64,000 nt of DNA from JACPUX01 sp964517465. GTDB lineage: Bacteria; Pseudomonadota; Gammaproteobacteria; Burkholderiales; Casimicrobiaceae. The notes beneath the pieces were generated by a model. That model had not been told where the DNA came from. It was given only the letters and a program-made list of their open reading frames with translations, and did no database searches. The stretch covers positions 14,737 to 78,736 of the forward strand of contig CAZFEK010000016.1 in the NCBI GenBank assembly GCA_964517465.1, written 5' to 3'. The translations under genes were made by a program, and so were the position numbers. Positions 24,089-31,578 of this stretch are shown piece by piece; within the stretch, counting starts at the first letter, position 1; every line of letters begins with the position of its first letter.

Positions 24089-25996
24089 CTACTGCGGTGC
24101 GCACATCACGACTCCTTCGGCGCGCCACCCCTTGGCGAGCATTTCCTGATAGGCCGTGCTGCTTGCCGTAATGCGGTGATTGGAGGTGAGGCCGCGCGAC
24201 GCCCCCTCGTTATAGGCTCGATAGACCGGCACCAAACCGCCGGAGCAAACACCACCCGTTGGCGGTGTGGTGTTGAAGTCGTACCCCTCGAACATCCACC
24301 CCGCGGCATTGGGGTCGTAGACGCTTCGGAGATACTGGCACTCGCCCGCGTCGGCGGTAAAGAAGTGGGAGTTCGGTCCATAGGCCTGGCCGCTTGCCGG
24401 ATTGACGGCCGTATTGCCGTAGAAGCGGCACACTGGCACCGAACCGCCCGCTTTGAAGGAATGCCCGGTGCGCCGCCAGTCGCCGGCGCCCCCGGAATCG
24501 ACGAAGGCTTGTTCCGCGGGGCCGGCGGCGAGGAAATAGTGATCCAGGGAGGCGCTGTGATATTCGATCACCGTGTCGCCGTCGAGCAGCGTGCCCGAGC
24601 CGTGGTTGTCCTTGCGATAGCGCGGCCAGTAGGCGCTGCCATAACCGGTGAAGCCGGTGTCGCCGATGATGTTGAGCGTCCCATCGGCCTGCAAGACATA
24701 AAGCTTGCCTTGGTGAAGCACCGGCGAAGCATTGACCGCCACCGCCGAGCCGAGAGTCCATTCGCGCACCACCGCTCCGTCGAGCGTGAGCTGGCGCAAC
24801 TTGCCGTTGAACGCGAAGAGCACCCATTGGTCGTCGATCAAGGTGGGCGAGGCGTTGGCGCGGGCGTTGGCCACCGAAGCCAGGGTGGTCGCCTGGCATT
24901 GCGGCGTCACTTTCACCAGGGTGGCGGCCTGGCCGGGGTTTACCTCGTTCAAAGGCAGGGTGATCGGGAAATAGGCGTTGCCGTCTTTGTCCACCGTGGC
25001 CGCGCCGTAAAAAGCGCCAGGCTTGGTACGGCTGGTGAGGAAAGGAATCTTGCACCGTTCTTCGAGATTTCGATCGAGGCGCACCAGGTGCGTTTTCAGC
25101 TCGGCGTCATTGGCGCTGTGGTACTGCACCCAGACGCTGTCGGGCCCGAGTACGGTCTCGCCCCCGATCGCGTCCTCGTCATCACCTCCCGCGCCGGAAT
25201 GTTGGCAGCCTTTGGTGCCGATGTCATAGCTCTTGAGGATGTTGAGATTCTCGTCGAACTTCACCACCGCGCAGCCATAGAGATGGTCGGGCTCGAGGCT
25301 TCCATAATGTGAGGGCGAGCCGCCCACATAGAGGGCATTGCCGTCGGTGGTGAGACCGGCCGCGACCCAGCTGCGAAAACCCCGGTCGATGTCGATGCGC
25401 TTCACCACGGTGCCGTTATCATCGGCCGCGGCGACCATGCCGCAGCTCTTCTTGACCGGGTCCTGACACGTCGCTTCCGGTGGGTTGATGGTGCCGAAAT
25501 AGAAAGCGTTCTTCCAGTACACGCCTGCTGCGTCGGAAGAGGTTCCAGCTTCGATCGAAGCCAATAGATCGAGGCTGCTGCCGTCGAGTATACGTGCCGT
25601 GCTGCCCCAGGTGGTGTTCCAGTAGATGCGGTTGTTCTCGGGACGATATTGCGGCGTGGTTTCGCTGCTGACGTTGTTATGGATTTCGTACATCCGGTTC
25701 TCGGAAATCTTGTAGCCCAGCAGGCTGCGCCCATATTTGCTGGCCGGCGTGCAGCCGCGGCCCTGGTCGTGGCCGGGGATCAGCAGCCAGTCGCCCACCA
25801 CCGTCGGAGTGGCGGTGAAACTGGTGCAGGTGGACGAAGGCAAGGTGAACCAGGATTGGCTGCCCTGGGTCGTGAGCCCGACGTCGGTCAGGGCAAGGGG
25901 TGCCGCCGGCGCTGCGGCGTTGGTGACCAAGCCCAGCAGGACAATGGCAATCCGCAAGGGGCGAGTGCGGCGCGGCGAATGGCGGGAAACGATCAT
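24089..25996 (-). CDS. Secreted beta-propeller protein with C-terminal DUF5648-like domain
   Basis: This 635-residue exported protein has a signal peptide (basic start, IAIVLLGLVTNAAAPAAP). Residues about 40-470 look like a PQQ-type or WD-like beta-propeller, with repeated strands such as ALYVGGSPSHYG, AFYFGTINPPEA and KLYVLQADGTLNIIGD. The C-terminal 150 residues repeat the DUF5648-like module of the esterase at 15.0-16.5 kb: VIEYHSASLDHYFLA, VCRFYGN, PNSHFFTADAGEC, PVYRAYN and GEGVVMCAP-like AEGVVMCAP. AGGAG lies ahead of ATG 25996. No catalytic residues were recognised, so binding or adhesion is plausible. The gene stands between a minus-strand cyclase and a small membrane protein. Confidence 0.85.
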   Translation of the reverse strand: MIVSRHSPRRTRPLRIAIVLLGLVTNAAAPAAPLALTDVGLTTQGSQSWFTLPSSTCTSFTATPTVVGDWLLIPGHDQGRGCTPASKYGRSLLGYKISENRMYEIHNNVSSETTPQYRPENNRIYWNTTWGSTARILDGSSLDLLASIEAGTSSDAAGVYWKNAFYFGTINPPEATCQDPVKKSCGMVAAADDNGTVVKRIDIDRGFRSWVAAGLTTDGNALYVGGSPSHYGSLEPDHLYGCAVVKFDENLNILKSYDIGTKGCQHSGAGGDDEDAIGGETVLGPDSVWVQYHSANDAELKTHLVRLDRNLEERCKIPFLTSRTKPGAFYGAATVDKDGNAYFPITLPLNEVNPGQAATLVKVTPQCQATTLASVANARANASPTLIDDQWVLFAFNGKLRQLTLDGAVVREWTLGSAVAVNASPVLHQGKLYVLQADGTLNIIGDTGFTGYGSAYWPRYRKDNHGSGTLLDGDTVIEYHSASLDHYFLAAGPAEQAFVDSGGAGDWRRTGHSFKAGGSVPVCRFYGNTAVNPASGQAYGPNSHFFTADAGECQYLRSVYDPNAAGWMFEGYDFNTTPPTGGVCSGGLVPVYRAYNEGASRGLTSNHRITASSTAYQEMLAKGWRAEGVVMCAPQ

Positions 25997-26101
25997 GGCA
26001 ATCTCCTTGAGTGGGCTCCTCCCTTGGGAAAGAAGTGTTACAGGAGACTGTTGCCAAACTTTGCCCGTTTCGCCCCAAAACGTAAGCAATCGTTGCCAGG
26101 T

Positions 26102-26683
26102 TCAGAACGCCATGACCAGGGCCACCCCCAGTGCCACGACGATCAACACCAGTCCTTCGAGCACGGACACCAGGGCGATGAGGGCAAAGGCCGGGTTGGC
26201 AATCAAGGCCGCGCCGCGCATTACGACGAAGACCTCGGCGACCTCGCTGCCCAGGCTGCGCAACTCCATCAAAACTTTGGCGAACTCCTTCACCGCCGCC
26301 CACTTGCCCGGGGGTAGCGCCTGAGCGGGGTGCTTCACCGCTTGCCGCAAGCCCTGGGCGCCATTCCACAGTTTCGCGACCACGGCTTGCAAACGGGGCG
26401 GAACAGCGATGAGCTCCCGCAGCGCGAAGCACAGCACACCCAGCATGAAAGCCGGCACCAGCAAAAGCACCAGGATGATCCCGGCCACCCCGAGTGTGAG
26501 CTTCAGGCCCAGAACCAGCGCATAGGCCAGCCACAGCGCCGCCAGGATGGACAACACGGTCATTGCGCCTAGGCCTCGAGCCAGCCCCTGCGCCGCATCC
26601 GCGGCAACCCGCGCGACGTTCATGAGCCGCGCCAACAGCGCGTCGCGCGCCGCCGGGCTGGTGCTTGGTTTTTCTTGAGCCAT
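26102..26683 (-). CDS. Hypothetical integral membrane protein
   Basis: This 193-residue protein has three or four hydrophobic stretches: GAMTVLSILAALWLAYALVLG, VAGIILVLLLVPAFMLGVLCFAL and, at the C-terminus, ALIALVSVLEGLVLIVVALGV. An amphipathic middle segment (AVVAKLWNGAQGLRQAVKH) probably lies on the cytoplasmic face. AGGAG seven bases ahead of ATG 26683 decides the start. I do not recognise the family. It is divergent from the lipoprotein-caspase pair, about 180 bases away, so it may share a control region with that pair, but no function follows from this. Confidence 0.75.
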   Translation of the reverse strand: MAQEKPSTSPAARDALLARLMNVARVAADAAQGLARGLGAMTVLSILAALWLAYALVLGLKLTLGVAGIILVLLLVPAFMLGVLCFALRELIAVPPRLQAVVAKLWNGAQGLRQAVKHPAQALPPGKWAAVKEFAKVLMELRSLGSEVAEVFVVMRGAALIANPAFALIALVSVLEGLVLIVVALGVALVMAF

Positions 26684-26865
26684 GTCACGCTCCTTTGAGA
26701 ATTCGGCCTGAACCAAGCGCTTGCGCAGCGCCACCCAGCTTCGAGGCGGCCGGCTCAGGTTGAAATCGCCCGCAGCGGGGATTATGCTGAATTCGGTTCA
26801 ATCCGTGTCTAACCGCCAGGAAACCAGGCTTGGCCGGGTTTTCGCAACAAGATGGGAGGTATTCG

Positions 26866-27564
26866 ATGATACGCCAGCTCTTGACCGCAGCCTCTGCCGC
26901 CCTGGCGCTCACCGCCTGTGTGAGCGTGCAATTGCCCAGCATCGCGCATGTGCATGTCGGCCACGCCGTCACGGCTTGGCCGGACACGCCAGGCAAGAAG
27001 GGCCTGTTCGACATTGCCCAGCAGGAAGCCAAAATCGTCGCCGAGCATGCCGGCTACGCCGTGGCTGGGGCCAAAGACATCCGGGAAGTGAAGCTGCACC
27101 TCGGTCATGTGCTGCACGCCTTGAACCCGGCGCTGGAAAAGGAAGGCCCAGGCACCGGCTACGGTTTGATGAAGTCGCTCGACGGATCTTCCGACCATCT
27201 TGGTTTCGCCGCCGAGGTCAAGGATGTCAGCGCCCAGCTCAAGAGCGGCTTGCCCACCGTCATCACGGCACTCAAGCCCCTGCGCCAGGAAGCGCAAGTG
27301 CTGGCCATTCTGTCGCGCGATGCGCGGCAGACCAGTGATCTGGCGCAGGTCGTGGCCTATGCCGAAGAAGTGCGCCAGCGCAGCGAGAAACTCGCGGCTC
27401 AGTTGGGCGATGCGCGCAAGAAACTCGATGGCCTGCTGGCGGCCGAGTCGCCTTCCTACCAGCCCATTGCCCAGCGTTATCTCTTTGGCATCATTCGCCT
27501 CCCCTCGGGCGAATGGGCTTACAACCCGGACGTGCAAGGCTCGCGCCGGGGGTCTTATTACTGA
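26866..27564 (+). CDS. Hypothetical lipoprotein upstream of the caspase-like gene
   Basis: This 232-residue protein has a signal peptide and lipobox ALTAC, followed by a mainly helical domain (KKGLFDIAQQEAKIVAEHAGYA, then LHLGHVLHALNP and a coiled stretch EEVRQRSEKLAAQLGDARKKLDG). The C-terminus is Tyr/Ser-rich (GSRRGSYY). GGGAGGT five bases ahead of ATG 26866 decides the start. The stop is 23 bases before the caspase-like gene, so the two are probably co-transcribed and may act in the same compartment. I do not recognise a named family; the His and Gly around HVHVGHAVTAW are conserved-looking but unassigned. Confidence 0.78.
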   Translation: MIRQLLTAASAALALTACVSVQLPSIAHVHVGHAVTAWPDTPGKKGLFDIAQQEAKIVAEHAGYAVAGAKDIREVKLHLGHVLHALNPALEKEGPGTGYGLMKSLDGSSDHLGFAAEVKDVSAQLKSGLPTVITALKPLRQEAQVLAILSRDARQTSDLAQVVAYAEEVRQRSEKLAAQLGDARKKLDGLLAAESPSYQPIAQRYLFGIIRLPSGEWAYNPDVQGSRRGSYY

Positions 27565-27587
27565 GAGGGGTTCTGGAGGGTTTCGCC

Positions 27588-29051
27588 ATGAACACTTTGC
27601 GCACTCTGGTTTTGCTGCCCGCCCTGGGTCTGGCTTTCGGTCATGCCCAGGCGGCCCATCACGGAGCTTGTTCGGCCGAAGGCGGCCCGGAATTGGAACC
27701 CGCCTGCCGCAGCGCAATCGAGGCCGCGAGTCCGCGCGAAGTGTTGAACATGGTCGATCCCTGGATCGGCGCCAAACACTATGAACGCGCCAAGGCTGCG
27801 CTGGAAGCCGCTCTGGCGAAGAACCCCAAAGATGCGAGTCTTTTGCAGCGTCGCCACGAAGTCGAAAGTATGGCCGAAGAAGCTGCCTGGCTCGCCCGCA
27901 AGGAGCGCGGCGTCGGCGCCTCGGAGATCGACGTCGCCTTGGCTGAAACGCGCTGCACCCGCCTCACCGGTGAAACCGCCCTTTTGGGTTGCGAGCAAGC
28001 GCTGCGAATGAAACCCGACGATCCCAAGCTGCTCGCCGCCAAGGGCGATTTGCTTTTGGCTCTGGGCCGCAGCGCGGAAGCGGTGGCCGCCTTCCGCGCT
28101 TCGCTGGCGCGCCTGCCCAACGCCGCCGTAGAGCAGAAGATCGCCCTCGCCGAAGGGGCGAGCAAGCCGCAGGCCGCAAGCTTGGATCAGCAGCTCGCAG
28201 CCCTGGAAAACGCGCGCCAGAAAAAGCTCCTCACCAAAGCCGAATACGACAAGCAGCGCTCGGCCCTGCTCACCCCTCCCACCGTGGTGGCGGCGGCCAC
28301 AACGCCAGCGGGCTCGCGTTCGGCCGCGGTTTCCGGCGTCGATTTTGGCCGCTACCACGCCCTGGTGATCGGCAACAATGCCTACCGGCATCTGCCCAAA
28401 CTCGACACCGCCATCAACGACGCCAAAGCGGTCGCCGACATGCTCAAATCGGCCTACGGTTTCGAGGTGAAACTGATGACCGATGCCACCCGTGCCGACA
28501 TCGTCGAAATCCTCGACGACTATCGCGCCAAACTCAAGGATCAGGACAATCTTTTGATCTATTACGCCGGTCACGGCTGGCTCGACAAAGAGGCCGACAA
28601 AGGCTTCTGGCTGCCCGTGGACGCCAAGGAAGACAAGCGCACACAATGGGTTTCCAACGACACCCTGCGCGATGCGCTGCGCGCCCTCAAGGCCAAACAC
28701 GTCATGATCATCGCCGATAGCTGCTTCTCCGGCACACTCACGCGCGGCATTCCCGAAAAAGTGAGCAAAGACCAGGACTACATCAAGCGCATGGCCACGC
28801 GTAAGGCACGTCAGATCATCGCCTCCGGGGGCCTCGAACCGGTCGCCGATTCCGCCGGCGGCGGCCACTCGCCGTTTGCCGCGGCGCTGATCGAGGCGCT
28901 CAAGACCAACTCCGGCGTGCTCGACGGCACTTCACTTTTCGCCGATCTCAGGCGCCCCGTGGCGGTGAACTCCGAGCAGGTGCCGCAATTCGCCGACATC
29001 CGCCAGGCCGGGCATCAGGGCGGCGACTTCATGTTCGTGCGGCGGAAGTAG
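27588..29051 (+). CDS. Secreted caspase-like (C14) peptidase with TPR region
   Basis: This 487-residue exported protein has a signal peptide (residues 1-22), an N-terminal TPR-like helical region (about 50-200), a short-linker segment (KKLLTKAEYDKQRSALL, a SHOCT-like motif), and a C14 peptidase domain from about 250. The catalytic dyad is visible: His329 in YYAGHG and Cys379 in DSCFSG, with the opening YHALVIGNNAYRHLPKL typical of bacterial metacaspase/orthocaspase homologues. The protein should act in the periplasm, perhaps cleaving or processing a partner captured by its TPR. GGAGGG lies ahead of ATG 27588. It follows a lipoprotein gene by 23 bases. Its substrate and any role in cell death or defence are unknown. 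Confidence 0.9.
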   Translation: MNTLRTLVLLPALGLAFGHAQAAHHGACSAEGGPELEPACRSAIEAASPREVLNMVDPWIGAKHYERAKAALEAALAKNPKDASLLQRRHEVESMAEEAAWLARKERGVGASEIDVALAETRCTRLTGETALLGCEQALRMKPDDPKLLAAKGDLLLALGRSAEAVAAFRASLARLPNAAVEQKIALAEGASKPQAASLDQQLAALENARQKKLLTKAEYDKQRSALLTPPTVVAAATTPAGSRSAAVSGVDFGRYHALVIGNNAYRHLPKLDTAINDAKAVADMLKSAYGFEVKLMTDATRADIVEILDDYRAKLKDQDNLLIYYAGHGWLDKEADKGFWLPVDAKEDKRTQWVSNDTLRDALRALKAKHVMIIADSCFSGTLTRGIPEKVSKDQDYIKRMATRKARQIIASGGLEPVADSAGGGHSPFAAALIEALKTNSGVLDGTSLFADLRRPVAVNSEQVPQFADIRQAGHQGGDFMFVRRK

Positions 29052-29089
29052 CGCGCGAATTCCCTCAGACCCGGTGCGTTTGCGTCGGT

Positions 29090-29312
29090 TTTGGGTCGCA
29101 GCGGCCTTGGCCGCGAAGGGCTTGGGGGCGCGCGTCACCGCCGCATTCGCGGGCAAGCCCGCTCCTACCCACGAACGCGTCAGGCTTTTGCAGGAGCGGC
29201 CTTGGCCGCGATGAACGGCCAAGCGCGACATGGGCGCCTTTTCGCGGGCGAGCCCGCTCCTACCCACCAACGCGTCAGGCTTTTGTAGGAGCGGCCTTGG
29301 CGGCGAATGGGT
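29090..29312. repeat. REP/BIME-like palindrome cluster, two 95-bp units
   Basis: Alternating palindromes GCGGCCTTGGCCGCG and GCGGGCAAGCCCGC (or GCGGGCGAGCCCGC), with CTCCTACC tails, fill the gap after the caspase gene. A composite unit starting TTCGCGGG recurs at 29146 and 29241, a period of 95 bases, sharing AACGCGTCAGGCTTTTG. A further single palindrome lies near 29097. Mirrored extragenic palindromes in this form are called BIMEs; they can stop exonucleases or terminate transcription between convergent genes, as here between the caspase and hicB genes. Confidence 0.85.
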
Positions 29313-29318
29313 TGCACC

Positions 29319-29651
29319 TCAACCCCGCAACGCCCGGCCCAGCACTTCGCACACCCACTGGTTCACGGTCTTGCGGGCCGCTTGCGCAGCCACACGCACG
29401 GCGCCATGCAGCTCCGGGGCGAGGCGCAACTGCACCCGTCCCGAAACCGGTTCCTCGGGCCGCAGGCCGCGATCCAGGCAAGTCGACAAATAGCTGTCGA
29501 TGGCCGCGTGAAACTGCACGCGCAGGCCTTCGACGGTCTGGGCGTAGAAAGCGATGGGCTTGCGCAGGCCCAGCACCCGGCCGATGAAAATGTGGCCGCG
29601 CTCGTCATAGGCCAGGCGTGCGGTGTAGCCGCGGTAGTTCATGGTGTTCAT
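29319..29651 (-). CDS. HicB-family antitoxin-like protein, no HicA partner seen
   Basis: This 110-residue protein has the HicB arrangement: a degenerate RNase-H-like N-terminal half (MNYRGYTARLAYDERGHIFIGRV, then FHAAIDSYLSTC) and a C-terminal ribbon-helix-helix DNA-binding half (SGRVQLRLAPELHGAVRVAAQAA, NQWVCEVLGRAL). In HicAB modules the antitoxin binds the HicA RNase and represses the operon. No HicA-sized gene with the conserved His lies next to it, so it may be solitary and serve as a regulator. GGAG lies ahead of ATG 29651. It is bordered on both sides by REP-like elements. Confidence 0.85.
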   Translation of the reverse strand: MNTMNYRGYTARLAYDERGHIFIGRVLGLRKPIAFYAQTVEGLRVQFHAAIDSYLSTCLDRGLRPEEPVSGRVQLRLAPELHGAVRVAAQAARKTVNQWVCEVLGRALRG

Positions 29652-29708
29652 GGCAAGACTCCTCTGGGTCAAGGTGAAAGGAACTGCGTAAGCCCGCGTT
29701 GTCCGGCG

Positions 29709-29915
29709 TCAACGCCAGCGCCGACGCGGCCGTCGCGGCACGAAACTGAAGGGGCCGCGGCGCCGTTCTGCCAATTGGCTGCCGCGAAAAAACCAGGGTT
29801 CGAAAAGCGCGGCGAGCGCGGCCAGCGTGAGGTGACGCGCGCGCAACAAAGCGGCTCGGTACCAGGAAGGCTGGGCTTGGCTGGCGGTGGCGGGGTAGAA
29901 ACTTTTGGCTTTCAT
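29709..29915 (-). CDS. Possible small basic membrane-associated protein
   Basis: This frame of 68 residues has GGAG eight bases ahead of ATG 29915. It contains a hydrophobic stretch (HLTLAALAALFEPWFF) and a strongly basic C-terminus (RRPRRRWR). It lies 57 bases upstream of the hicB start on the same strand, so it could be the first gene of a small unit. There is no recognised family, and the Arg-rich composition is also what random GC-rich frames give. It does not resemble HicA. Confidence 0.3.
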   Translation of the reverse strand: MKAKSFYPATASQAQPSWYRAALLRARHLTLAALAALFEPWFFRGSQLAERRRGPFSFVPRRPRRRWR

Positions 29916-29939
29916 GGAGTAGCTCCGGAGAGGTGAATC

Positions 29940-30066
29940 TCGGTGGCGGCGCGGGCTTGGCGGCGAAAGAGGCGGGTGCCTTGGCCTCCGCTGCGTTCGC
30001 GGGCAAGCCCGCTCCTACAAAACCTTGCTGCGCGGGGTCGGCTGGGCCTTGGCCGCGAAGGGGTCG
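29940..30066. repeat. REP-like palindromic cluster
   Basis: This stretch holds degenerate GCGGGCTTGGCGGCG near 29947, an intact GCGGGCAAGCCCGC followed by CTCCTACA near 30000-30022, and CTTGGCCGCGAAGG near 30050-30062. It has the same core family as the 29.1-kb cluster. It lies between the small basic frame and the SH3-like protein gene, the second REP-like block within 1 kb. Confidence 0.7.
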
Positions 30067-30132
30067 TTAGCGGTGTCCGCGGCCGAATCGCGGACCAACC
30101 CTCTCGATCGCTTTCTGGACATGACCTGGCCC

Positions 30133-31566
30133 TCAGCGCAGCGCCACGGTGCGCGACTTCCAGTTCGCACTCTGGCCGCGGTAGAACTCGGACAGGGCGC
30201 TGGCCTGTTGCGCTTCGCGCAGGGTGTCGAGGGTGTTGAGGCTCAGCACTTCGAAGCTTCTTTTGTAGCGTGCGCCAAGTTTCACTTCGCGGGCCGCGAG
30301 CAGATGCTCCTTGTGCTTGCCCCAGCCGGCGAATTCGACGTAGCCCAGGCCAGGATCGCGCGCCGCGGGGGGCAGCACGTCCACGGTCCAGCCGCCGGGT
30401 TTCAGGCGAAACACCCACAGCTCCCGCCAGGTGTCGAGCGGCTGCACCGCCAGCGCCAAGGCGCTGCCGCGGGCATTGGCCTCGGCCGAGGCGGGCCATA
30501 CCACGCCATAGGTGCAGCGTCGCAGCAGCGGTGCCTGGCCGTCGTGCCTGGCATCGACCAGCAGCACACAGGTCTCCCCTGGCTTGCCAGGCGCTACGCG
30601 CAGCGCGAGTTTGTTGGGCGGCAGCTTGCCCACCGGATCGGCGCCCGCCTCCGCGGCCCAGCGCGAGGCGCCGACCCGCAAGGCGGCATCGCTGTAGGCG
30701 GCAAGGTCGGTTTCGGCCAGGGCATCGCGGTCGACCGCCGCCAGCGCCTCCACCGCCCGTGTGCCCGCCAACGCGACGGTTTCGGTTTTGATCTCGGGAC
30801 GCCGCGCCAATTGATGCGCCAGACTTGCCCACACGCCGGCGCGGCGCAGGTTCAGGCGATGGCGCCAGAGTTCCGGGAGCTTGCGCGCTTCGACGCGATC
30901 GAGCACTTCCACCCGCCACAGATCGTGCTGCATGCGCTCCTCGGGGGTGAGCAGGGGCGAGACGCACTCGTGCCGGGTGAGCGCCAGCGCCGCCTGCGCC
31001 TTGTGCAGCGGCGTCGCCGACACCGCCAGCACGCGTCGAAAGGCTTCGCCTTCGTAGCACAGCCTGACCTGCCCTTCCAGCTCGACGCTGCGCATGGCGA
31101 CGCCGTAGGCGGCGGCCACTTCGAGCTGCGCCGCCACCTGGGTGCCGTTCTTGCCGGCCGCGGCGCCGGAGCCGCGCTGGGCGAGGCGTTCGGCCATGGT
31201 ACCGAGGGCCGCGAAAACTTCGCCGTCGATCGCCTCGGCGGGTGCGGCGCGCAGGTAGGCGGCGGCGTAGGCGATGCCCAGAGCCTCGCTGCCCGGTGTG
31301 TCCTTGAGAAAGCGCAGCACCGAAAGGAGTTCGGGCGCGCCATCGGCTTCCAGGGAAACCCGGCGCAAGGCGGTGGCGCGCACGTAGCCGCCGCGTTCGC
31401 GGCGATGATCCCAAACTTGCAGGTAGTCACCCTTCTCGGCGCGCACTTCCAGGCTGTCGCCGGCCCACAGCGCCACCGCCTGCGCGGCCGTTTCGCGCGG
31501 CGCGGCGCGCATTGCGGTTTGGTCCTGGGCCACGATGGCCAGCGCGGTCAAAGCGGTCAGCAGCAT
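30133..31566 (-). CDS. Hypothetical exported protein with SH3-like N-terminal region
   Basis: This 477-residue protein has a short signal-like N-terminus (MLLTALTALAIVAQDQ) followed by an SH3b-like segment (ALWAGDSLEVRAEKGDYLQVWD...GGYVRATALRRV), a fold common in periplasmic peptidoglycan-binding proteins. The rest is Ala/Arg-rich helical sequence without a named family, with cysteines in HECVSP, ETCVLL and RRCTYG. It starts 12 bases after the stop of the SPFH gene and is probably co-transcribed with it. It may be the SPFH protein's periplasmic partner. Function not recognised. Confidence 0.72.
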   Translation of the reverse strand: MLLTALTALAIVAQDQTAMRAAPRETAAQAVALWAGDSLEVRAEKGDYLQVWDHRRERGGYVRATALRRVSLEADGAPELLSVLRFLKDTPGSEALGIAYAAAYLRAAPAEAIDGEVFAALGTMAERLAQRGSGAAAGKNGTQVAAQLEVAAAYGVAMRSVELEGQVRLCYEGEAFRRVLAVSATPLHKAQAALALTRHECVSPLLTPEERMQHDLWRVEVLDRVEARKLPELWRHRLNLRRAGVWASLAHQLARRPEIKTETVALAGTRAVEALAAVDRDALAETDLAAYSDAALRVGASRWAAEAGADPVGKLPPNKLALRVAPGKPGETCVLLVDARHDGQAPLLRRCTYGVVWPASAEANARGSALALAVQPLDTWRELWVFRLKPGGWTVDVLPPAARDPGLGYVEFAGWGKHKEHLLAAREVKLGARYKRSFEVLSLNTLDTLREAQQASALSEFYRGQSANWKSRTVALR

Positions 31567-31578
31567 GATCGCCTCCCT

